This document shows, piece by piece, positions 1 to 5,610 of a stretch of 14,999 bases of DNA (positions are counted from its first letter, which is position 1; every line of letters begins with the position of its first letter). Where the stretch lies: positions 1 to 14,999 of the forward strand of contig CATPBS010000296.1 of the NCBI GenBank assembly GCA_955652715.1, read 5' to 3'. Source of the stretch: an uncultured Candidatus Udaeobacter sp. Lineage in GTDB: Bacteria > Verrucomicrobiota > Verrucomicrobiia > Chthoniobacterales > UBA10450. Made by a program: the position numbers and the translations under genes. The notes beneath the pieces were generated by a model. That model searched no databases, was not told the origin of the DNA, and was given only the letters and a program-made list of their open reading frames with translations.

Positions 1-182
1 TCCTGGAATAGCAACTCCGCTACATCCTCCAAAAGCTCCGAGCGCTCGGGGAACGTGGTTCGGCGATACCTCCCGAATGCCCTTTCGGCGCGACTCAGCC
101 GTTTCTCGATTTCGCTGTCATCAAAGGGAGCAAACTCCTTCACCTTTTCGCCTGTGGCGGGATTGATTGACGCGATTGGCAT
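1..182 (-). CDS. Succinate-semialdehyde dehydrogenase-like NAD(P)-dependent aldehyde dehydrogenase, N-terminal fragment
   Basis: Sixty codons and two bases of a minus-strand gene that runs off the left edge. The ATG is at 182-180, preceded by AAGG about 7 bases upstream, a plausible ribosome binding site. The peptide starts MPIASINPATGEKVKEF and continues with an amphipathic helix and RYRRTTFPERSELL. This is the usual N-terminus of the bacterial SSADH/GabD branch of the aldehyde dehydrogenase superfamily, which opens with 'INPATGE' and a conserved R-x3-F-x-ER-x2-LL helix. The catalytic Cys and Glu lie outside the window, so substrate is inferred from family only; the branch oxidises succinate semialdehyde to succinate. 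It lies 92 bases downstream of the ABC transporter subunit on the same strand, with a palindromic repeat between, so co-transcription is possible but unproven. Another short-chain aldehyde dehydrogenase is the main alternative. Confidence 0.8.
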   Translation of the reverse strand, partial: MPIASINPATGEKVKEFAPFDDSEIEKRLSRAERAFGRYRRTTFPERSELLEDVAELLFQ

Positions 183-212
183 GTCCGTACCTTACATCGC
201 ATTCGCAACTAA

Positions 213-260
213 TGGAGGGACGAAGTCCGTGAGCCGAGCGTCGCGGAGCCCTGCCCTCCA
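213..260. repeat. Intergenic palindromic (REP-like) repeat
   Basis: Perfect 7-base inverted arms TGGAGGG (213-219) and CCCTCCA (254-260) enclose a GC-rich core. The core holds a second matching block: TCCG follows each arm at the same distance when read inward, and GCCGAGCG inside can pair imperfectly. The element nearly fills the gap between the transporter subunit stop (275) and the aldehyde dehydrogenase start (182). It looks like a dispersed palindromic repeat. In RNA it could fold and act as a processing or attenuation site. It has no T-tract, so I do not call it a terminator. Confidence 0.55.
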
Positions 261-274
261 CATTGATTCCGCCA

Positions 275-1852
275 CTACAAACGCAGTCCTTTTGGAATCA
301 GAACGCGATCGAGCAAATCGAAAATCCATTGCACAAGCAGCGCCAGCAGAGCGGCTGGAATCGCGCCTTCCAAGATCGTCACGCGATCGTTCAGGTTTAG
401 GCCGCTCAGGATCGGCTCGCCCAGACCTCCGGCGCCGATCAATGCCGCGAGTGTGGCGGTTCCGATATTAATCACGGCGCTGGTTTTGATTCCAGAGAGA
501 ATCGAGCGCGACGCAATCGGCAGATAAATTTCCCAAAGCCGGGCGATCGGGCTGAGTCCCAATGCAATTGCGGATTCGCGCATTGCTCGCGGAATGTCCT
601 GTAACCCGCTTGCGGTGTTACGCACAATCGGCAGCAATCCGTAAAGAAAAAGCGCGGCGATGGCAGTGCGAACGCTAATTCCGAAAAAGGGAATGGGAAC
701 AAGCAAGGCCAGCATGGCGAGCGATGGAATTGTTTGTACAATGCTCGCAAAACCAAGAATCGCCTGCCCGATTGCTCCACCGCGACTGGCAACGATGCCA
801 AGCGGAATGCCGACGATCATGGAAAGCAACAATGAAAATCCTGCCAGCTGGAGATGGCGAAGTGTCCAGCGCACCAGCTTCTTGGGAAACGATTCGCCCA
901 CGGTATTCCTCGATCCTACGCCGCGTTCAAAATACAAGTCTGCTGCTCTCGCGTAATTTTTTGCGCGCTCTGCTTCCGCGTTGAGGCGAATCATGCGTTT
1001 TTCATTCAGTGTTCCTTCCAGGCGACGCAACGCAGCAATCGCATCCGCGGGCATGGAGAGTCGGAACAGGAAGATCGCTTCATACTTTGGAAAAAATTGA
1101 AGGTCGTCTTCGAGAGCGACGAGATCATTCTGTTCTATCTTTGCATCCGTCGAGTAAGCATCCTTTACGTCAATCGATCCATTGGCGAGCGCGCTATAAC
1201 CGAGCGCGTGATCGATGCCGATGACATTCCGTTGTGGAAGTGCGTAACGATCCCGCAACGGCTGCCAGCCGTCCTGCCGATCCAGGAATTCGTGCGTGAG
1301 TCCAACCTTGAGCTCGGGATATCTTCGTAGATCGCTGATTGTGCGTACACCGAGTCGTTGCGTTTCGCTGCGTCGCATCACCAGCGCATAAGTGTTGTTG
1401 AAGCCGAGTGACTCCGTCATTCCGACGCCAAATTTTGCGAGCGAGTCGCGAATTTCGGCGAGCGATGACGAGTGATCCCCCTTTAGAATTTCCTGCGCGA
1501 TGGTTCCAGTGTATTCCGGGTACGCGTCGATTTGTCCGCCGCGCAGCGCTTGCCAGAGAATGATCGTGCCGCCCATGCCCTGGCGGTGTTCCACTGGAAT
1601 TCCGGCATCCGTTAGCGCGCGTTTGGCAATTTCCGCGAGCACGTACGACTCTGTGAACTTTTTTGAGCCGATCACGATCGGCTGAGCGGATGCCGAAGCA
1701 AAACAAATCAGGAAAACAGGAATGCAGGAAAGAAGAAAAAAGTCTGGAAAAAGGGAGACCAGAGACAATCGAATTCCTAAGTTCCCGTTCTTGGATTCCT
1801 GGATTCCAGATTCAGCTCTTTCCTCTTTTCCTGCTTTCCTAATTCGATTCAT
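275..1852 (-). CDS. Fused solute-binding/permease subunit of a quaternary-amine-type (OpuC/EgtU-like) ABC transporter
   Basis: A 525-residue preprotein with two modules. Residues about 30-56 are a hydrophobic export signal ending ASA-QPIV. Residues 57-310 resemble OpuCC/ProX-type binding proteins (GSKKFTESYVLAEI at 62-75, MGGTIILWQAL at 93-103, YPEYTGT at 111-117, FNNTYALVMR at 151-160, TDAKI at 235-239). Residues 320-525 are a permease of about five membrane helices with an EAA-type loop (ALGLSPIARLWEIYLPIA, 430-447) that contacts the ATPase. The family imports glycine betaine, choline, carnitine or, in EgtUV, ergothioneine. Here the binding module precedes the permease, the reverse of OpuA and EgtU fusions. 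The ATG overlaps the ATPase stop by 4 bases (ATGA), so translation is probably coupled. Residues 5-48, including most of the signal peptide, are encoded by a purine/pyrimidine-rich inverted repeat. Substrate is unproven; the egtB/egtD neighbours make ergothioneine a candidate. Confidence 0.88.
   Translation of the reverse strand: MNRIRKAGKEERAESGIQESKNGNLGIRLSLVSLFPDFFLLSCIPVFLICFASASAQPIVIGSKKFTESYVLAEIAKRALTDAGIPVEHRQGMGGTIILWQALRGGQIDAYPEYTGTIAQEILKGDHSSSLAEIRDSLAKFGVGMTESLGFNNTYALVMRRSETQRLGVRTISDLRRYPELKVGLTHEFLDRQDGWQPLRDRYALPQRNVIGIDHALGYSALANGSIDVKDAYSTDAKIEQNDLVALEDDLQFFPKYEAIFLFRLSMPADAIAALRRLEGTLNEKRMIRLNAEAERAKNYARAADLYFERGVGSRNTVGESFPKKLVRWTLRHLQLAGFSLLLSMIVGIPLGIVASRGGAIGQAILGFASIVQTIPSLAMLALLVPIPFFGISVRTAIAALFLYGLLPIVRNTASGLQDIPRAMRESAIALGLSPIARLWEIYLPIASRSILSGIKTSAVINIGTATLAALIGAGGLGEPILSGLNLNDRVTILEGAIPAALLALLVQWIFDLLDRVLIPKGLRL
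1710..1840. repeat. Imperfect long inverted repeat inside the signal-peptide region of the transporter gene
   Basis: The left arm (1710-1735) is a purine-rich run of 8-base units of the type AGGAAAAC, AGGAATGC, AGGAAAGA. The right arm (1815-1840), read on the other strand, is AGGAAAGC, AGGAAAAG, AGGAAAGA. The two 26-base arms match at roughly 20 positions. Between them are further units, including GGATTCCT/GGATTCCA around 1793-1810. The element lies entirely within coding sequence, in frame, covering codons 5-48 of the fused transporter subunit. Confidence 0.6.
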
Positions 1853-2592
1853 AGACTCGCGAGCCCGCGCTGCGCGTTGATGAACTCGGAGACGAAAGGA
1901 TCGCTGGGTCTTTCGCGGAGATCGGTAACCGGACCTTTTTGCACAATCCCGCCTTCATTCATAAGCACGATTTGGTCACCGAAATAAATCGCTTCCGCTA
2001 AATCGTGAGTAACAAAGAGCGCCGTCTGCTGTAAGCGCGCGAAAATTTCTTTGAGATCGTTTTGCAAAGAAGCCCGCACCAACGGATCCAGCGCGCCGAG
2101 CGGTTCGTCGAGCAAGAGCAGCTCTGGAGAAAGCATTAAAGCGCGCATCAAACTGACGCGCTGCCGCTGGCCACCTGAAAGCTCGACAGGATATCGCGGG
2201 AGCAAATTGTTGGAAAATCTTGTCAGCTCGCACAATTCCAGGAGCCTCTTATGCATTTCCTCCCGGGATTTTCCAACGTGGTGGGCCATCAAGAGAACAT
2301 TGGCGCGCGCGGTCAGATGCGGGAAAAGGCCGCCCTCCTGAATGACGTAACCAATCCGGCGCCGAATCGCGTTGATGTTACCAGGAGTAATCGGTTCGCC
2401 GTCGAACTCGATCGAGCCAGAATCGGGTTCGATCAAACGAATGATCAACCGCAGCAAAGTTGATTTGCCGCACCCGCTCGGACCGATAAGGATGGTGGTC
2501 TGGCCGCGATCGATTGAGAGAGTCGTCGGGTGCAACGCGGCTGCGTCCGCATAGCGTTTGCTCACATCGACAAGTTTGACAAGGCCGTTCAT
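1849..2592 (-). CDS. ABC transporter ATPase of the OpuA/OpuCA/EgtV (quaternary amine uptake) family
   Basis: A 247-residue cytoplasmic ATPase that powers the fused binding/permease subunit encoded immediately downstream. All nucleotide-binding motifs are intact: Walker A GPSGCGKST (37-45), Q-loop Q85, signature LSGGQ (138-142), Walker B LLLLDEP with D162/E163, D-loop GALDP and switch histidine H195 in FVTHD. It stops soon after the fold ends and lacks the C-terminal CBS pair that ProV/OpuCA use for osmotic sensing. Direct ionic-strength gating by that mechanism is therefore unlikely, which fits a nutrient or thiol-betaine importer better than a classical osmoporter. It starts with ATG at 2592-2590; the nearest purine-rich site (AGGA) is about 14 bases upstream, so initiation looks weak. 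It is separated from egtD by 116 bases filled largely by repeats. Its stop overlaps the next gene's start by 4 bases. Confidence 0.9.
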   Translation of the reverse strand: MNGLVKLVDVSKRYADAAALHPTTLSIDRGQTTILIGPSGCGKSTLLRLIIRLIEPDSGSIEFDGEPITPGNINAIRRRIGYVIQEGGLFPHLTARANVLLMAHHVGKSREEMHKRLLELCELTRFSNNLLPRYPVELSGGQRQRVSLMRALMLSPELLLLDEPLGALDPLVRASLQNDLKEIFARLQQTALFVTHDLAEAIYFGDQIVLMNEGGIVQKGPVTDLRERPSDPFVSEFINAQRGLASL

Positions 2593-2630
2593 TGAAATTG
2601 ACGACGTCCTAAAGACGCTCTTAGAAAAAA

Positions 2631-2703
2631 ATCAGAGATTCCTCGACTTCGCTCGGAATGACAAAGAGCGTGCTCATACTGTAGCCCCGAAAGCTTTCGG
2701 GGC
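2631..2703. repeat. Composite intergenic repeat: ATTCC...GGAAT element plus perfect 20-base palindrome
   Basis: Two dispersed-repeat-like units lie head to tail between egtD and the ATPase gene. The first, about 2631-2666, carries ATTCC (2638-2642) and GGAAT (2655-2659) around CTCGACTTCGCTC. It is the class that shows up in conceptual translations as 'VIPSEVEES', seen in many unrelated genomes. The second is a perfect palindrome, GCCCCGAAAGCTTTCGGGGC (2684-2703). The palindrome would form a strong hairpin in the transcript right after the egtD stop codon (2711-2709), but no T-tract follows on the minus strand, so it is more likely a stabilising or processing structure than a terminator. Confidence 0.65.
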
Positions 2704-2708
2704 CGCGG

Positions 2709-3695
2709 TCATCCCGACGACTCGGAGCTGCAGCTGAAATAGAAAACCCCGAACAGACGTGCATCGTCAGTCCACGTCCGGACAAATTCGAATCCGGCCG
2801 TTCGGGCGAGTGCTGCAAACTCTTCTGGTGCGTATTTGTAGGAATACTCTGTGATGATCTTTTCGCCTCGACGAAAATGGAATTTGTGTTCGTCGAGATG
2901 AACAAACTGATCGATTTCGCTGATGAGATACATTTCAATGCGGCCGGCGCTTGAACTATAGATCGCCCGGTGCCGCCATTGATCCAGATCGAAATCTGCG
3001 CCCAACTCACGGGTCAGGCGATCTAACAAATTCAAATTGAATTGCGCAGTAACGCCGGCGCCGTCGTTGTAGGCGGCTTCGAGCACGTGCTGATCTTTTT
3101 TTAAATCTACGCCGATGAGCAGTCCGCCATCTCGATGGCAAACATTGGCAATCCGACGCAGGAATTCCACGGCCTCTTTCGGCTCGAAGTTCCCGATAGT
3201 CGATCCGGGGAAATAAACGACGTTACGCGCAGCTTTGCGCCGTGGTGAAGGCAGCGTCACCGGTTGCAAGTAGTCGGCACAAACCGGCAGGATTTCGAGA
3301 TTGGGAAAGATTTTTTGGAAAAGAGCAGTCGATTCGCGCAGTTGCTTCTCCGAGATATCAACAGGGATATAACCGGCGGGATCCTGCAGCGCTTCGATCA
3401 GAATACAAGTCTTGGTGCCGGCGCCGGTGCCGAGTCCAATCAGCTCGACATTCGCTCCGATCTGCGATGCGATCTCGGCGCGGTTTCGATCCAGAATGTC
3501 AATCTCGGTCCGGGTGATGTAGTATTCCGGCAGTTCGCAAATTTTTTGGAACAACGCCGCGCCCCGCTCGTCGTAGAAATACTTGCATGGAAGCATACGC
3601 GGATCGTTGGAAAGCCCGGCGATAACGTCCGCAAGAAAATCCGACGATTCTGCCGTGGAAATTTGTTCGGGGGCGGTTAAGGAATCTCCGGCCAT
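2709..3695 (-). CDS. egtD: L-histidine N-alpha-methyltransferase EgtD (ergothioneine biosynthesis)
   Basis: A 328-residue SAM-dependent methyltransferase of the EgtD family (DUF2260/Methyltransf_33 fold), which trimethylates histidine to hercynine in the cytoplasm. Visible signatures are KYFYDERGAALFQKI (38-52), EYYITRTEIDIL (57-68), the SAM loop GLGTGAGTKT (87-96), PVDIS (111-115), YFPGSTIGNFEP (161-172) and GVDLKKD (195-201). Residues corresponding by position to the histidine pocket of Mycobacterium smegmatis EgtD are present: N169, Y209, E283 and S285 in ITEYSYKY. These argue for histidine rather than another amino acid. It starts with ATG at 3695-3693, with AGGTG about 7 bases upstream, one of the few convincing ribosome binding sites here. 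The C-terminus ends SCSSESSG, a short extra tail whose codons run into the downstream repeat zone. egtB lies 51 bases upstream, so the two are almost certainly one operon. Confidence 0.95.
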   Translation of the reverse strand: MAGDSLTAPEQISTAESSDFLADVIAGLSNDPRMLPCKYFYDERGAALFQKICELPEYYITRTEIDILDRNRAEIASQIGANVELIGLGTGAGTKTCILIEALQDPAGYIPVDISEKQLRESTALFQKIFPNLEILPVCADYLQPVTLPSPRRKAARNVVYFPGSTIGNFEPKEAVEFLRRIANVCHRDGGLLIGVDLKKDQHVLEAAYNDGAGVTAQFNLNLLDRLTRELGADFDLDQWRHRAIYSSSAGRIEMYLISEIDQFVHLDEHKFHFRRGEKIITEYSYKYAPEEFAALARTAGFEFVRTWTDDARLFGVFYFSCSSESSG

Positions 3696-3746
3696 TGTGA
3701 CACCTAAGAGCAGCGCGGTCGCCGCGGCAACTCGCGACCTAGCGAT

Positions 3747-5105
3747 TTATTGCGGGTCCCGCGCGAGTCTGATTCCTGTAAACTGCCAGCGTTTTTCCGG
3801 TTGGAAGAAATTGCGATACGTGCGGCGAATGTGGGTGCGCGAAGTGGCACAGGAACCGCCCCGTAACACGTATTGGTTGCACATGAACTTGCCGTTGTAT
3901 TCGCCGAGGGCGCCCGGCACCGCACGATAACCAGGATAGGGAGCGTAGGAACTGCGCGTCCATTCCCAAACGTCGCCAAACATTCGGTGAAGGCGTTGGT
4001 CTTGCGCCGATTTGTCCGCTGAGACAGCGGACGCTACAGCCACGGCTGCGGGGTGGAACAATTCCTCCTCGACGAAATTTCCTTCGACCGGACAATCCAA
4101 TGCAGCGCGCTCCCATTCGAATTCTGTCGGAAGACGCGCGCCCGCCCAGTTCGCATAAGCATCGGCTTCGAAATAGCTCACGTGCGTGACCGGCTCGGAT
4201 TCATCGACGGGGCGAAAACCTGAGAGTGTGAAGTTCCACCAGGCGCCGTCGCGTTTCGTCCAGTAAAGCGGCGCTTGCCAGCGTAATTCGTTCACCGTCA
4301 TCCATCCGAGGGATAACCAGAATTCCGTCCGTGTGTAACCATTGTCTTCGATGAATTCGATATAGTCGCCGTTTGTTACCGGTCGTGAGGCGAGTGAAAA
4401 TCGGGGAATCAGCGCTTGATGCCGCGGTCCTTCGTTGTCGTAGGCAAACCCTCGGCCGTCATGGCCGATCGTAGCCGTTGTCTCTTCGAATTCGACAAAG
4501 CGCATCGGCACGACTTTCCCGGCAGCGATGTTGATGTTCCGCTCTCGAAAAACAGGATAGAGCGGATTCAGCGAAAACACGTGCTTGATATCGGTGAGCA
4601 GTAATTCCTGATGTTGTTGCTCATGATGAATGCCGAGAACGACGATCGGTTCGATTTCATCAAGCAGCCTTTCGCCCCCGCCGGAAAGCAGATTGTCGAT
4701 ATGCGAATCGATCGATGCGCGGTAGCGCTGTGCCTCCCTAACCGTCGGGCGCGAAATTAATCCGCGCAGATCGCGCCGGTGCATATCGCCAGCAGCGTTA
4801 TAGTACGAATTAAAAAGATACGCGTACTCTGGAACTTCGGCGCGATATCCCCGGACGAATTTCTTCAGAATAAACGTCTCGAAAAACCAGGTCGTATGGG
4901 CGAGATGCCACTTGGTCGGGCTAACGTCGGGCATCGACTGCACGACGTAATCTTCTGGTTCAAGACCTGCACACAGTGAGTTAGTGAAATCTCTGATTTG
5001 ATGAAAACGAGCAAGCAAGCGCTCAACACGCGCTGAGCTCGGATGAAGATCAGCTCGTTTTCCCCGCGCCATGTCGGTCGCGGCGTCTGCTGAGGCCACA
5101 CTCAA
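3747..5105 (-). CDS. egtB: Ergothioneine biosynthesis protein EgtB (hercynine sulfoxide synthase)
   Basis: A 452-residue non-heme iron enzyme that uses O2 to join a thiol donor to hercynine. The DinB-like N-terminal domain (about 25-185) carries WHLAH (H67/H70) and the HX3HXE iron motif in HHEQQHQE (H161, H165, E167). The C-terminal FGE/sulfatase-modifying domain (about 200-448) has RLPTEFEWE, FGDVWEWT, LRGGSCAT and GIRLAR. No egtA or egtC is nearby, so cysteine may replace gamma-glutamylcysteine as donor, as in the EgtB of Chloracidobacterium thermophilum; this is inference. The start chosen is TTG at 5105-5103, preceded by GAGGGAG and overlapping the upstream stop as TTGA. ATG at 5072-5070 (M12) is a weaker alternative without a clear binding site. 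Residues about 354-371, just before FGDVWEW, look like an insertion and contain a DNA palindrome (4014-4032). Confidence 0.95.
   Translation of the reverse strand: MSVASADAATDMARGKRADLHPSSARVERLLARFHQIRDFTNSLCAGLEPEDYVVQSMPDVSPTKWHLAHTTWFFETFILKKFVRGYRAEVPEYAYLFNSYYNAAGDMHRRDLRGLISRPTVREAQRYRASIDSHIDNLLSGGGERLLDEIEPIVVLGIHHEQQHQELLLTDIKHVFSLNPLYPVFRERNINIAAGKVVPMRFVEFEETTATIGHDGRGFAYDNEGPRHQALIPRFSLASRPVTNGDYIEFIEDNGYTRTEFWLSLGWMTVNELRWQAPLYWTKRDGAWWNFTLSGFRPVDESEPVTHVSYFEADAYANWAGARLPTEFEWERAALDCPVEGNFVEEELFHPAAVAVASAVSADKSAQDQRLHRMFGDVWEWTRSSYAPYPGYRAVPGALGEYNGKFMCNQYVLRGGSCATSRTHIRRTYRNFFQPEKRWQFTGIRLARDPQ
4014..4032. repeat. Palindromic repeat inside egtB
   Basis: GTCCGCT (4014-4020) and AGCGGAC (4026-4032) form a perfect 7-base inverted repeat with a 5-base loop. 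GCTACA and a second small inverted repeat, CAGCC-AC-GGCTG (4038-4049), follow on the plus strand. It encodes residues around 358-364 of EgtB in frame, within a low-complexity Ala/Ser/Val stretch that looks additional to the usual EgtB fold. It resembles a dispersed palindromic element that landed in the gene without breaking it. Confidence 0.6.
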
Positions 5106-5503
5106 AGAATTTCTCCCTCTTGCTCGAGTTCTTCCCGGCGCGCTTCGAGCATCTGGTCGTGAGTCGCTTCCTCCAAGCCATCAATGACCAGGTGTTCTCC
5201 AACCGTTTCCTCTTCATCAGCACCAGGACGCGGCATGCGGCGACCTTTGGAACCGGCGACCACGCTCCATTCTTCGGTCAGCTCGGCATTGTCCGGTGTT
5301 TCCTCGGGTGGTGTGTTATTTTCCTCGCCCATCAATTCACGGCGGGCTTGTTTCCAATCCGCTTCGGTAAATTCGTCAGGGCTGCGCCCGTCGATCATCG
5401 CAATTTCCCTGGCGCGTTTTTCCACCTCCTCCGGTGACGGTGCGCCAAGCCCGTTGCCATGCACCGAGATTTTCCCCGGCCGAGGTTGTGAGTAATCATT
5501 CAT
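5102..5503 (-). CDS. Small acidic DUF2934-like protein, first gene of the ergothioneine block
   Basis: A 133-residue soluble protein without Cys, signal peptide or membrane segment. Residues about 24-59 (SPEEVEKRAREIAMIDGR then FTEADWKQARRELMGE) match the pattern of DUF2934, a short helical domain of unknown function with an I/A-R-E-x-A-x-E-I helix, a glycine turn and a D/E-W-x2-A-x2-EL helix. The rest is rich in Glu, Asp and Pro and ends in a charged helix (DQMLEARREELEQEGEIL). I cannot assign a function. I chose ATG at 5503-5501 because the protein N-terminus MNDYSQPRPGKIS looks natural; an in-frame GTG at 5545 adds 14 unconvincing residues. Its stop overlaps the egtB TTG start by 4 bases (TTGA), so EgtB synthesis is probably coupled to it. 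Confidence 0.75.
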   Translation of the reverse strand: MNDYSQPRPGKISVHGNGLGAPSPEEVEKRAREIAMIDGRSPDEFTEADWKQARRELMGEENNTPPEETPDNAELTEEWSVVAGSKGRRMPRPGADEEETVGEHLVIDGLEEATHDQMLEARREELEQEGEIL

Positions 5504-5557
5504 AACCAATACTGCGAAAGGCCAGGCGCCATATTCGCAGTACACTTTCGACTACAG

Positions 5558-5585
5558 ATTAGAGGCTTGCAATACAAGCGGTAAA
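5558..5585 (-). promoter_or_regulatory. Candidate promoter of the DUF2934-egtBD block with an inverted repeat as spacer
   Basis: Reading the minus strand, TTTACC (5585-5580, 4/6 to the -35 consensus) is followed by a 16-base spacer and TCTAAT (5563-5558, 5/6 to the -10 consensus). A start near 5551 would leave a leader of about 48 bases before the ATG at 5503. The spacer is almost filled by GCTTG-CAATA-CAAGC (5565-5579), a position where a bound regulator would block polymerase. This is a prediction from sequence only. Confidence 0.35.
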
Positions 5586-5610
5586 AAAGTGTCTGCAGGC
5601 GTTTGAACAT

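Noticed and set aside
55..471. Plus-strand open frame of 138 codons at the left edge
   Set aside because: It runs antisense to the aldehyde dehydrogenase start and the end of the transporter gene, both clearly recognised; its Arg/Ser-rich product has no family features.
854..1706. Several open frames of up to 170 codons opposite or out of frame with the transporter subunit
   Set aside because: They overlap a well-supported domain-bearing gene completely and show no motifs; they are by-products of its codon use.
2684..2703. Perfect palindrome after egtD as an intrinsic terminator
   Set aside because: No U-run follows in the egtD direction, and genes of related function continue downstream; a repeat is the better label.
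2621..3010. 129-codon minus-strand frame ending in VIPSEVEESLIFF
   Set aside because: The ending is the translation of a dispersed repeat and the rest is out of frame with egtD; not a gene.
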